This document shows positions 1 to 12,189 of a DNA stretch of 64,000 nucleotides, in pieces. The notes beneath the pieces were generated by a model. That model was not told the origin of the DNA. It saw only the letters and a list, made by a program, of their open reading frames with translations, and did not search any database. The position numbers and the translations under genes were made by a program. The DNA is from Terebella lapidaria (Eukaryota; Annelida; Polychaeta; Terebellida; Terebellidae): positions 22,710,868 to 22,774,867 of the forward strand of contig OX424555.1 of the NCBI GenBank assembly GCA_949152475.1. The letters run 5' to 3'. The number at the start of each line of letters is the position of its first letter. Position 1 is the stretch's first letter.

Positions 1-2118
1 CGTAGACTCGCAAAGATTCCCACGTGGTGTAGCCCTCCGTACACTGATAGAACTTCAATCCTGTACACCCAATGTACATGTACCTGTAAATACAATCCTT
101 GTTAGCCTCCTGTTCATCAAATGTAGCCTCGAGAACCCCTATCCTAGACTCACCATTTGACACTTAACAGACCACTTTGGGTTCAACCGTCCAATTCAGG
201 CACAAGTTCTCCCTCTTGGTTGGAGTTACATGTAATGTATTTTAGAAAACGATGCACTCTTGAATGCTGCACAATAGGCTCAAGCTATGAGATCCTGGGC
301 TCCTGCAAAGCCATTCTAGGCCTCATGAACTCTGCCAGCTCCCGTGAGGATGTAGACTCAACATATACCGGGTAAGAGTTGCACATCGTAACTCCAAGCG
401 GCCTCGAGGAGTAGGTATGATAGTGTGGGATAGAGCATACAGTCAAGGTACGGTATGCATGGTACATGTAAAAGACTGGGAATAAGCTGGATGTGTGGGA
501 TATGGATAGATCTAGCATGGGTTCTCTGTGTATGTACATGTAGTACAGGGCAGGAGAATGCATCCATGTCTCATCCGACAAACTGAGCTGGTTTCTATGA
601 TTTTTGGTTCAAATCATTTTGTATCATCAAGGATGATGATCATTGATGTAATTCTTTGGGATAAAAAGCAAGTGCAACAATACATTTGTTGTTCTTGTGC
701 ATACTTACTACTCATTATGCCTGTACAAAGCCATTGAACTTGGGAAACTGGTGTGCTGAAGAACAATGCTGTCAATAACTGAATGCCACATACATGAACC
801 CTAACAACAACTGCATGTTCCACACCATTCAGAATTGACCCACCTCCCACCACCTCTATATACAGTACAATGTAAAATGCACATTCGTCTATGGTATTGT
901 CTGTTGTACAGAGACAATGTGCACTTTGCAACCTCACCCTCTATGTACCTACCCTCAACACCCAACAAACATGTGTTGATATCTTGAACAGAACATGTGC
1001 CCACCACCAAGATTACATGTACATGTATCAGTATAGTACAGAGGAGCTCATTTCTATGGGTTACAACTCATTTTAGTGCCGAAGCTCACTTGCCCAAACT
1101 GCTTGTCTGAGAACAAACATTGTAAATGTTGTGACTGCTCTGGATTCATCCTTCATGGACAACATCAGAGCTTCGTACAACGTCAGAGCTTTGTACATGT
1201 AGTGATTCTTTCACCTCAGACCAGCATGATACCAGTAAACCAATGATGCCATGTTGATCAGTACCAGCCTATGTAATGTTCATGCTCAAAGGATGTGCAT
1301 CCCTGTCTTACATGTATTTCCGACATGTGACAACATAGTAGCATTCCGGATACAAGTACAAATCTGGAGATTATGATAGGTACCGTATCTGACTAACTTT
1401 GCAATTATTTCTGGACATGACCTATAGACAAACATATTACAGCATCAATGTGCAGTGACACTTTGTCAGTAATACCCTATGGCGTAAACGCGTTCCACAC
1501 GACATGAACGAGGGATATGCACATATTGAGGGGGGGGGGGGGGGGGGAGGGGCCCATTCCAGTGAAATATTGAATGTACATAAGTATTTCAGTATTCAGC
1601 TGAAATCTGAAATTGGTTGGTACATGTATCGCAAGTTAGATTCTGCTGCATCGTACATTCCAATGTTCAATAAACATATCTTCAAAATATTCTTTTGAAT
1701 ATTGTATGTTTATGATAACATAACCATTCACTGTTGCTGGTTAACTTGGAGCAGTCCAGAGCAGTAGCTCTACATAATATCCTCAGTGATAAGTACTCGT
1801 ATATCATCATACATGTACAAATGAAATCATTCTCTTCACAAAATTATTGTTTTTCTAGACTATATATAATGGAAACAATGAATTATATCATACACAAATC
1901 AATGACATACGTCTGTACTAATTCTGTACTTGTAAATGTAAATTGTGTCGAAAACTACGACATGTAAGTTTCACCGCACTCATCAAAGCAACAAACACTA
2001 AACATCAACAAATATATACATTACAATGTATATACATTTGATGGGGTTAATTTGGACTCGTTCACACTTTTCTGTGCAAATCTCTGCTGTGAAGTGATGC
2101 TGAACCTTTGACAGCACA
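1..2118. other. Intergenic region downstream of the PARP gene
   Basis: No convincing exon was found on either strand. The stretch is AT-rich, has many TACATG/CATGTA words and a G-run of about 17 bases near 1531-1549. Open frames here are short and have no recognisable domains. It probably includes the 3' untranslated region of the minus-strand PARP gene just left of 2119, but no canonical AATAAA on the minus strand was seen close to the stop. Confidence 0.6.
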
Positions 2119-5100
2119 TCACATGACGACACAGCTTTCTTTATTACCGGAAGATGGGGAAACCAGCTTTGCTGGCTTTGGTGGCGATGCTGGTTTTGAA
2201 GCTGTAATGATTGAAAGGTGTAGAAAATACCATCATGAATGATAATATGCATGGAACACAGTTTTTCAACTCGTGAATTATGTTTTTACAATCAGAATAA
2301 ACTAAATATATGTATATATTTGATATGTGGATAAATTACTCAAAATGATCTTGAAATTCTAGTCGCACACTTGTCAGCATCGGCTGAACCATTCAATAAA
2401 CATCAAGTATTGTTCACAGAGAGTACTTACCCATTTTCGCATGGGGCTGGGGGGTTCTTGTGGGTGATACACTCCTCTGGCTGGACAGGGGTACTCGCTG
2501 GTATTGAGGACATGCTGCAGACTGATAACCCTGCGACGCTGTCTGCAAGTTGCTGGGGTAGGACGACACTGATGGCACTCTGTAAATATCCACGACACAT
2601 TCTGTATTTACATTAATACACATTTGGAGGACAACAACATGTTGCTCAAAGATATAATCATCGACTTACCTCCCACCTGATGGCTCCATATAACCATCTG
2701 GGTTTTTTTCCTTGTATTCAATCAAGTACTCTGGATAGCACTGGTCTTCATAGAATATGACAAATATGCTGGGATCGGTCATTCTGTCGACACAGCTGTT
2801 GTACAGGTCGCTGTCTGCTTTGCGCTCGTTCAATCTGGGCGGCCGTGTGTAGTCGGGTTTTCCCACTGTGTACTTTCCCACTAGGATACGGACAAGGAAC
2901 ATGTACTGCTGTTTGTTGCCATGACGACCAGTGTAGTTGTTGCTGTACTTGGCATCGCGTGCGAAGTATGAGCCCTTGCCATACATTGTGCCATTCTTGC
3001 CGCTGACCCGGGAGTCGAAGCCTTGCTTGCAGATGCAGCGCACCGTGTCCTCGTCTGACGTTCCGTGGAAAAGTTTCCGTTCATCAATGACGCCGTCCAT
3101 AGACTGTTCCATCTCTTTCTGCTTCCTGTCAGGGACGGCACAAAACAGGATCAAGGGAAAAACATTCTAGACAACATTCATGTCCATTACAATCCATGAA
3201 ATTTTGCTGATGAAATTTTGCTCAAGAACTAGAGCAATAAAGCCAAGTGAAGAACACAGAAAATGGCTGTAAATTGCACCAACCTTTTATACTTTTCCCA
3301 GAGGTTGAGGTTCTGGACACGGATGACGCGCTGTATTTGACACTGGGAGGCGCTGAGAGTCTTGTAGAACTCTGTCTCAACTTCCTGGTACTTGGTGTCC
3401 TCGGCCCTCAGCGCGATCAGGTCCGGCATCGTAAACTTGTCAGTGTTCATCGGGGACCAGCCCTTCGGCAGTAAACTCTTATCTAAGTGACTCTTCACTG
3501 TGTCGGCACTGGAGGATAGACAACACACAGCTGTGTACCTGTGTTCATACTACTGATAAGCCACATAGAACAGACAGACAAACCTTCACAGGTATTTGGA
3601 GCTGCAATATATTCAAATCTAACATGGCATGTGTGTACGTTTCCAAACAATTTGAGCTGAACTGGAGGAATATTCGAAGTGCAGCGCAATGAATTTAGTA
3701 CCATTGTATACATCAGTTTTGATGTGCTTGAGATACTGTACATGTATGCATATTTCATGTTTCTGAGTATACAAATTGCACATTGAATTGACAAAAAGTC
3801 ATAACTGACCCTTTCCGCTGTCTGACTTGGTCTGCCGTCACAAGAAGTGGTCTGCGTCTGACTTGTCGCTTCTTGTTAGTCACCAAGTTGACCTGCTGCA
3901 TCTTGGCGAGATCTAGCAGGTAGCGGAAGCGACCATGCTCAAAGAAGCAGGAGAACTCCTTCGCCTGGAACTTACTCTCAACAATGCCTTGGTATGGAGG
4001 CGTGTCCACCTGAAACAGAATACCAGAATTGATGCTGTTGATCTTCACAAGCAAGACATTGACGTGGAGTGGTTGAGCGCAGAATAAAACATTGTTCAAT
4101 GGAACTCTCATTAAAATGTATACATGTAGATGTTTTGTTTATTTTCATAAGACAAATAAGGTAGCTAGAGGAGATGAAAGCACCCACAGTATTTACACAA
4201 CAAAGTTGAATATATATACGTGTAGAAGGCAGAACCTGACCTCATAGAGTTTCCATGCATTGTGTTCGTCCAGCCAGTACCAGCGCCACTGTGTGGTGAA
4301 TGTTAAATCTTCTCTGTCAGGCTCAGTATAACCCCTGGAGGACAACCGTCGAATTTTGCCAGGACTTCCCGGTGAGCCGCCAGTGTACTGCATCTCATCG
4401 AAGTGAAGACAGTACAGGTCGCCAGTCACTGCCTGATGAACAAATTCATCTAGAGATGTACATGTATCAGAGAAGCATATCTTAGAAAATTTTTTTTTTC
4501 AGTTCACATGCATTTATACATGTACATGTATGAAGAAAAATAAATAATCATGAAAAATGTGAAGCGATCAAACTCACAATGTGGTATGTGTTCTCAGCAA
4601 CTTCTGAAAACCGCTTCTCAATGGTTTCATTCTCGCTTGTCAAAGAAACCCATCGGCCATCGACCAACATTTGCCACAGATAGGGCACTGGATAATGGTT
4701 CTGTCGACACTTTCCTGGCCCATACCTGCAAGACATTAGGAATGTCGTGTGCTACTTTTTCAGCTCAAAGATTACAGTCCACATGTAGCTCAACCCAGAC
4801 ATGTCAGTACATGTATATAACTCATACATGTTATAAGTAATCCCCATAAAACACATACAAAATCTATCACATCTCACACACATCTATTACTTACTTGCAG
4901 CGCCGATTCAGGTTAGCCTCACAGATGTTTGTTGGCTTGGTTTTTCCATCATCATGGATATGTATAGTTGTCCAGTCATCAGTTTTGGTTGGAGTTTCTA
5001 CTGCACTGCTTGATCGGCCAGCCTGACTAGGGGTCCTGGGACGTGCTGGCATCTGGGGCTGCTGTACATGTACTGGTTCCTCTGGCACTCTCTGGTGCAC

Positions 5101-8100
5101 TGGGGCTGTGGGAGGGATTCCTGGATGACCGTACATACCACGTACCATCTCCCGAGGTGGATCTGGCAGCAGGGGAATTCTCTCATCCTTGAGTAGCTTC
5201 CTTGAGCGAGGTTGTGTGGGCTCAGGGATGGGTTCTGGTACTGGTCCTCGTGCTGTTCTCTCAAGTCGGGGTCCAGCCGATTTGCCACCGTCACCTCCAC
5301 CCATGACTAGTACGCTACGGGGGAGGTACTCAACAGGCACTTTGTTAAGCTTATAGAGTGCAGTGCCAAGCAGGAACTTCGCCTGAGGAGTCGCAAAGTT
5401 ATGGGTTAAGGAGCAGTCTCCTTTGTTGCATCTTCCATTGATGAAGTCCTGGCATAAATGTATCTGTGGGCAGGTCATCAGGATTTCCATCACCTGGCAA
5501 TGACCAGAACTGTTATACCTGGGACAAACTTGCAGAGTTGAACACTTCAGAATGCAGAGAATCTCTTCCTGACTGAAGGCGGGAATCAGACCCTTCTCTC
5601 TCAGCACCCATAGGTTGTGTTCATCTTCCAGCGTGTGGGAATACCAGCAATTACGATGTGGACAATCACCCTGAACAAAACGCTTGCAAATGTGCAGGAA
5701 GGGGCAATACTTCAAGTCACAGTTCTCTTTGTAGCCGTACTTAGTGCACAGCTTGACTTCTTTATGATGTACAATGACAAGAGACTTCTCAGGTTCCCCA
5801 GTGCTCCTGGCCTTGAATACCTTGAACCACTGCGACTTCACAAGAGCCTGGGTCAACACCTCAGCCGACGGTGGAATCAAACTATTGCCAAGGGCGTCCT
5901 TGATCATATCTTGGATGCGGCATTCTCCACAATGGACTTTCACAACTCTTTTGAACAGGGCAAAATCGTCAAAGCCCAGATCAGGTTCAGGGACTGGCTC
6001 GGGGACAGGCTCAGGGACTGGCTCTGCAACGACACCAGATTTCTTCTGTTGGCGATTCTTTCGGCGGCGGCGTGCCGACCTTGTGCTAGAGATCGAGTCG
6101 GCTGTGGACAGCACACTAGTGTCGCTGTCACTCCCACTGTCGATGACCTGTGCTGAAGTTTCAGGTGCACTTCCTTGAGAATCATTCGCTTTCTTGCAGC
6201 TGACTCTCACATCCATTAATGGCCTCACACTTGGCATCTCAACTGGAGTGCCTGGTCCATGGCTTGCCAAAGCTCCCTTGGACTTGAAACCAGCATCTTC
6301 TTTTGGATCATTTTTACTGGACTTCCGGGGTGCACTGTTCATCTGCATTCTCTGTTTTACCATTTCTATCACATCATCACTGATGTTACTTGCATTAAGA
6401 TTAGCCAGGATGCCTTCTCTCATTAATTCTTGAATGATTTCTTTCATACGTGCCTTACTCTCATCTTCATAGTCATCATTTTTTACCTCTCCATCAGTGT
6501 CTAGTTCCTCATCCTCACTGTCACACGGGCTGTGGTCGCTGAAGTGCTGGCAGTCTGACTGGAAGCTGCCTCTCCTGCTGTCCTGGCCTTGTCTAGGACC
6601 CCTTGGCCCACGTCCACCTCGGCTCTGCCCTCGTCCACGTCCACGTCCTCGGCCCCTGTCGCCGTCTCCATGGTCACCCCTATCCTTGCCTTCGCCCCGA
6701 TCATGGCCTCCCCCTCGCTGCCTGCTGGACCGCCCGTGACTCCTGCCACGCCCCCTACCTCCCCGACCACGCTCCTCGGCACCAGGCAGGTCAGACAGGG
6801 ACCCGTAGCTACGCATCGCTGCCTGTGGACCACCCCTGCCACCTCTGGGGCCACCGTGGGGACCACCACGAGGACCACCATGATAATAGTCACCCCTCAC
6901 AGGTGGTCCGCCATGTCCACCACCTCTCAGTGACTGCTCTCTCATCTTCCTCTCCAGAAAGCACAATGTGTTCTCCATTGAATCACCTTGTGCTGTTGCA
7001 CCTGAATTATTGTATTTTAAATGACAGCATATACGATATGTCATGAACAATAGAAAGAGAAGCTCTAGCTTTATACATTCACCAGTCTGTATCTTCATGG
7101 TGAACACGTTTGCGAGTGTTAATATCATCAACTAACAATAACAAGTTAGACTCACTATCATGACTGTTAATAATAAATTTTTTTTATGAAATTTCAGGTT
7201 TCTAAAACAGCTTGATGTTCATCGTCAGTTGTGTCACATGTATACATCATGTACCTGCTTGGCTTGAAGGAGCAGCTAATTCTTGAAGCTTCTTCTTATG
7301 CTTCGAGCCATTGAAGTGATCGAGAGCATTACTGTCAGAGTTGAAGGTTTTGTCACAGATATTGCACTGCAACTTTGATGGTGCTGATTTTGTAGCTGAA
7401 AATATATGTAATTCACATACATCATGTACAATGTAGGATATAATTGTCTTGTGATCAATGCACCAGTAACTAGACGTCAAGGCCTAAAGATGCCTTGGAG
7501 GCATTTCGGTGTGATGATTAATTTATAATATCTACTAGATATCGACGAAAATGAAAAATGTCGACTCAGCCAAAAAAATTTCAGGTCAAGTTCAAAGTTC
7601 ATCCGTAATACCCTTAAGACATGTTTGTCTAGGCCGACGAGTCCGAAAATAATGTCCGTTTTGCTCTACGACGCACCGTTTCCGAGATATCGACGAAAAC
7701 GAAAAATGCCGACTCGGTGAAAAAATTCGGGTCAAGGTCAAAGTTCATCCATAATACCCTCTAGACATGTTTGTCTAGGGCGACGAGTCCGAAAATAACG
7801 TCCGTTTCGCTCTACGACGCACCGTTTCCGAGATATCGACGAAAACGAAAAATGCCGACTCGGCGAAAAAAATTCGGGTCAAGGTCAAAGTTCATCCATA
7901 ATACCCTCTAGACATGTTTGTCTAGGGCGACGAGTCCGAAAATAACGTCCGTTTCGTTCTACGACGCACCGTTTCCGAGATATCGACGAAAACGAAAAAT
8001 GCCGACTCGGCGAAAAAATTTCGGGTCAAGGTCAAAGTTCATCCATAATACCCTCTAGACATGTTTGTCTAGGCCGACGAGTCCGAAAATAACGTCCGTT

Positions 8101-11100
8101 TCGCTCTACGACGCACCGTTTCCGAGATATCGACGAAAACGAAAAATGCTGACTCGGCGAAAAAATTTCGGGTCAAGGTCAAAGTTCATCCATAATACCC
8201 ATTAGACATGTTTGTCTAGGGCGACGAGTCCGAAAATAACGTCCGTTTCGTTCTACGACGCACCGTTTCCGAGATATCGACGAAAACGAAAAATGCCGAC
8301 TCGGCGAAAAAATTTCGGGTCAAGGTCAAAGTTCATCCATAATACATGTTTGTCTAGGACGACGAGTCCGAAAATAACGTCCGTTTCGCTCTACGACGCA
8401 CCGTTTGCGAGACATCGACGAAAACGAAAAATGCCGACTCGGCGAAAAAATTTCGGGTCAAGGTCAAAGTTCATCCATAATACCCTCTAGACATGTTTGT
8501 CTAGGGCGACGAGTCCGAAAATAACGTCCGTTTCGCTCTACGACGCACCGTTTCCGAGACATCGACGAAAACGAAAAATGCCGACTCGGCGAAAAAATTT
8601 CGGGTCAAGGTCAAACTTCATCCATAATACCCTCTAGACATGTTTGTCAAGGGCGACGAGTCCGAAAATAACGTCCGTTTCGCTCTATGACGCACCGTTT
8701 CCGAGACATCGACGAAAACGAAAAATGCCGACTCGGCAAAAAAATTTCGGGTCAAGGTCAAAGTTCATCCATAATACCCCTTAGACATGTTTGTCTAGGG
8801 CGACGAGTCCGAAAATAACGTCCGTTTCGCTCTACGACACACCGTTCCCGAGATATCGACGAAAACGAAAAATGCCGACTCGGCAAAAAAATTTCGGGTC
8901 AAGGTCAAAGTTCATCCATAATACCCTTAAGACATGTTTGTCTAGGGCGACGAGTCCGAAAATAACGTCCGTTTCGCTCTGCGAAGCACCGTTTCCGAGA
9001 TATCGACGAAAACGAAAAATGCCGACTCGGCAAAAAAAATTCGGGTCAAGGTCAAAGTTCATCAATAATACCCCTTAGACATGTTTGTCTAGGGCGACGA
9101 GTCCGAAAATAACGTCCGTTTCGCTCTACGACACACCGTTCTCGAGATATCGACGAAAACGAAAAATGCCGACTCGGCAAAAAAATTTGGGGTCAAGGTC
9201 AAAGTTCATCCATAATACCCCTTAGAAATGTTTGTCTAGGGCGACGAGTCCGAAAATAACGTCCGTTTCGCTCTACGACGCACCGTTTCCGAGATATGCA
9301 GGATGCCTCAAGGATGAATCAGCAAAAAATTATTTCGACCTCTAGGTCAAAGGTCGTTTGACGAATCGATCCCAAAATCAATAGGGTTCTTCCCTGTTGA
9401 TATATAAACCTCCGTGCAAAATTCTGCAACTTTTGCCTGAATATTTTTTGAGTTATCGTCCGGAAACCAAGTTCCTCGATTTCATCCTCACGGACCTCAC
9501 GGACCTCGGAGCCGGATAAAAAAAAAAAGTACACCCTGGAGATGTTTGTCTAGGGTGACGAGTCCGAAAATAACGTCCGTTTCGCTCTACGATGCACGGT
9601 TTCTGAGATATGCAGGAAGCCTCAAGGATGAATCAGCAAAAAATTATTTTGACCTCTAGGTCAAAGGTCGTTTGACGGATCGATCCCAAAATCAATAGGG
9701 TTCTTCCCTGGTGGCATATGAACCTCGATGCAGAGTTCTGCAACTATTGCGTAAATATTTTTCCAGTTATCGTCCAGAAACCAAGTCTCAAAATTAGCCT
9801 TGATTTCATCCTCACGGACCTCACGGACCTCGGATCCGGCTCAAAAAGAATAGGGTTCTTCCACATATCATTTCTGACTTGTGGTGAAAATTTGACGAGG
9901 ATCCGTCAAGGCAATCTAAAGTTATCGTCCGGAAACCAAAAGTGGCGGAAGAAAAAAAAAAAAAAAAAAAAAAAAAAATTCTGCTAAAACCATAAAGGCA
10001 TTTCTGCCGAAATGCCTTAATTATCTTATGATGTAAAATATGCAGGTAGAATAAGGTACATATAATATTTGTACACTTTTTGCCACGATCAAGATTTTGT
10101 TTCATCATAAGTGCAATGTCGAGAAAAACCGAACTTTGACCCATAACAAGATAACTTTGCAACTCTTCAGTCAATACTTATAAATAGGCATGATGGGCGT
10201 GTCACGTCAGTGATTTAATCATCATGATCATATACATGATATAGCAGAGTGACAGTTGAGGCAAATAACACTGTTTGTGTATCAGCCAGTAATTCAAATT
10301 ACTGTCAACAAACTTTTCCATATATTTTGTTTTTCAATAGCTGCGGCTGATCTGTCAATAACAAACTTTGGCCCACCAGGCTGTACATACATGTAGTAAA
10401 TGGACCTTCTCACAGAGCCTTATCACGAAATCAACTATAAGACCACTGCGTGAATTTCCTGTCCAGTGGTTACAGAAATGGCAGGAGTAAATGCCAAATG
10501 GGCGAAAAGGCGCTGTGCATCTAAATGTGCATTGCACCGATTTCCCAAAGATGAATCAACGAGAAATGAATGACTTGTGTTTTTCGAGCACTGTTGCATG
10601 CATATGACTTCAGAAGCTAAACCTTCTCGCAAACCGAAACTCTGGGTTTTCGGAGAAAATAAGATTGTCCCCAAACCGAAAGCGGAGGGCTTCTTGAAGA
10701 CTTGGCCCGAGGGCATGAAACCCCATATTGTGCAATAACACGTTTATCATATTCACAGGCCATTTCAGAGTTTCCAGAGCATCAGCACAAAACGTAAATT
10801 TGTGGGAAAAACGTCATACATGACGGAATCGGGCCAGGAGAGCGACCATGTGCTTTTGTCCACCCTTCAAAGAGAATGACGTAATCTTGAACTGGGAGCT
10901 GCCCGGGCAAGTGTGGAATTTACAGCCCGCTGGGCAGAAGATTGTTATTGGAAAAATAGGCACAGCTATTGAAAAACCAAATACATAGATATGGTGCATG
11001 TTTAGGTCTGAGTTTGTTGACAGTAATTTAAATTGCTGTATAATAGCATTAATTACGCTATTTGCATCAACTGTCATTCTGGCATATGATAAAAACGTGT

Positions 11101-11633
11101 TATTGCACAATATGGAATTTCATACCCTCGAAAAAAAAAAAAACATATTGTGAAATACAATGTAACCTCATAATCATATAATATTCACCTTCTTGCTGGT
11201 TTGCTGAAGCGACTAATTCTCGAAGCTTGTTCTTATGTTTTGTACTAATGTAGTGTTCTTGCGCACTAATTTCTGAGCTGAAGGACTTGTTACATATATC
11301 ACACTGAAAGCTTGAGGCTGCCGCCGGCTTTGTATCTGGAACAATGGTAACAACTTACAAGTGTACTAAATACGCAAAGTGACTTGTTGTACTTATACTT
11401 TGTGATAATATATATCAACAAACACATTATTCATGTCTCGGATACTCACTCTTTTTCTTTGTTTCGTCTTTTTCTTTCATGTCCTGCCTTTCACCTTCTT
11501 TATTATTCTTCTTTAGTTTTTCTACATTATCTCGATGCCTTTTCCCATCGTAGTGACTCTGTAGTACGGCTGCTGAAATCAGCTTAGTGTCACAGATATT
11601 GCACCACTGTGGCCACGTTCCACTGTCTGCCAT
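2119..11633 (-). CDS. ZAP/PARP12-like protein: U1-type and CCCH zinc fingers, WWE modules, PARP catalytic domain, CaaX end
   Basis: Eleven exons join in frame: 11633-11450, 11335-11189, 7395-7255, 7001-4895, 4725-4578, 4432-4241, 4009-3810, 3508-3284, 3125-2670, 2579-2431, 2201-2119 (4032 nt, 1343 residues). Three U1/matrin-type fingers (C-x2-C-x12-H-x5-H) lie near residues 11-33, 73-95 and 121-143. An RG-rich stretch follows (about 180-300), then a PEPV repeat, CCCH fingers from about 574, and WWE-like modules around 870-1030. The PARP domain (1115-1266) has H1135 in LFHGT, Y1168 in GKGSYFA and I1235 in SIFVIF. That H-Y-I triad is typical of mono-ADP-ribosyltransferases. The last four residues, CVVM, are a CaaX box. 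In vertebrates PARP12 and ZC3HAV1 bind RNA and restrict viruses; a similar role here is inference. The stop at 2666 in a longer reading of exon 9 lies behind a perfect GTAAGT donor and is intronic. Intron 3 is filled with repeats. A start at MENT in exon 4 is an alternative. Confidence 0.88.
7540..9300 (+). repeat. 146-bp tandem satellite, 12 units
   Basis: The landmark GACATGTTTGTCTA recurs at about 7619, 7765, 7912, 8060, 8206, 8344, 8489, 8637, 8784, 8932, 9080 and 9227, giving a period of 146-148 bp with one shorter unit (8206-8344). The units are very similar. Each contains GAAAACGAAA and GGTCAAGGTCAAAGTTCA. Long open frames in the array, such as 8212-8490 and 8791-9078, are by-products of the repeat and are not genes. 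Confidence 0.93.
9300..10020. repeat. Dispersed repeat flanking the satellite, duplicated segment and A-run
   Basis: A segment with GGTCAAAGGTCGTTTGACG and CCTCACGGACCTCACGGACC occurs twice (about 9300-9530 and 9600-9840). It ends in an A-run at 9952-9978. The flanks AAGGCATTT..CCGAAATGCCTT at 9995-10017 and GATGCCTTGGAGGCATTTCGG at 7489-7510 are partly inverted copies. Satellite plus flank may therefore be one element of about 2.5 kb inserted in the intron. Confidence 0.6.
10478..10738 (+). pseudogene. Possible THAP-type zinc-finger remnant
   Basis: Reading from the ATG at 10478 gives a short peptide with spaced cysteines followed by HRFPKDESTRNE and then a TGA. HRFPKD followed by a Trp is a hallmark of THAP DNA-binding domains. 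The TGA sits where that Trp codon (TGG) is expected. Translation continues in the same frame after the stop to about 10738. THAP domains occur in P-element transposases and in host proteins. Only a fragment is visible, so this is a weak call. Confidence 0.35.
10708..11130. mobile_element. Short inverted-repeat element (MITE-like)
   Basis: The segment containing CATATTGTGCAATAACACG at about 10722-10742 is matched in reverse complement at about 11095-11115, with the matching outer context CGAGGG(C/T)ATGAAA on both sides. The arms are about 35 bp and the span about 420 bp. There is no coding capacity. It lies in PARP intron 3. Confidence 0.65.
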
Positions 11634-12123
11634 ATTTATGTCTGGTCTGCAAAATACAATTACTAAGACTTTCACACCGTCGATAAGGCCTGAGGAAAGG
11701 TCAATGAGATAACAGGTCGGAATGAGGTCATTAAGTTACGCCTATTTCAATACTAGATCTACACATACAACAGCCTGAGCGACGCGGAGCACATACAACA
11801 GTGTACAACACCCTGCTGTGGAACCTTTAGGGCCTGTACTCTGTACGAGTATGCTCATGAACAGATGAGTACAAGTCAAGTAGAACCACGTACATTGTTA
11901 GTGAAAAGTGAAAGGCTTTCCTTGTCCCAGTGAGCAATACTGTAGGGTATCTATTCCTGATCAATTTTCAATTTCCTAGTTTCACGTGAAACCATAGAAA
12001 CATGGCCACTGATGTAACCCTAATCCATTTTCCTGGAACTAGAAATTTTGTACTGTGAGTGTGATCGAAACCACTCACAAGGGGGATTTCCACCCGGAAG
12101 TAGGCGTACGTCATAGGGGTCAT
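11634..12123. other. Upstream region of the PARP gene
   Basis: This lies between the PARP start codon on the minus strand and the left edge of the 6-kb repeat element, so the promoter should be here or inside the element. No TATA box or clear factor site was identified. An upstream in-frame ATG exists at 11675. Confidence 0.4.
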
Positions 12124-12189
12124 TTCTTCATGGTAACTTCCACGAAATTTCGTGGACACACCAAAATTTGGTGGGACGACACAGGCTAT

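Larger units (their letters stand above)
7396..11188. other. Intron 3 of the PARP gene, filled with repeats
   Basis: This 3.8-kb intron separates the second and third U1-type zinc-finger exons. It holds a 146-bp satellite, a dispersed repeat with an A-run, a THAP-like remnant and a short inverted-repeat element, each listed separately. All other introns of the gene shown here are under about 600 bp. Confidence 0.8.

Noticed and set aside
2666..3154. Stop at 2666 as the natural end of the PARP protein
   Set aside because: The stop lies just behind a perfect GTAAGT donor. Two further exons join in phase and end in a CaaX box, which fits the family better.
5617..7046. Long plus-strand open frames opposite the PARP exon 4
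   Set aside because: They are shadows of the GC-rich minus-strand coding exon. Their residue patterns mirror its RG repeats.
8212..9078. Open frames in the 146-bp satellite that look like repeated proteins
   Set aside because: They follow the tandem unit exactly, exist in several frames and strands, and have no known domain. The unit length is not a multiple of three throughout.
7620..9300. Possible CRISPR array
   Set aside because: The unit is 146 bp and homogeneous throughout, with no spacer-like variable parts, and the genome is eukaryotic.
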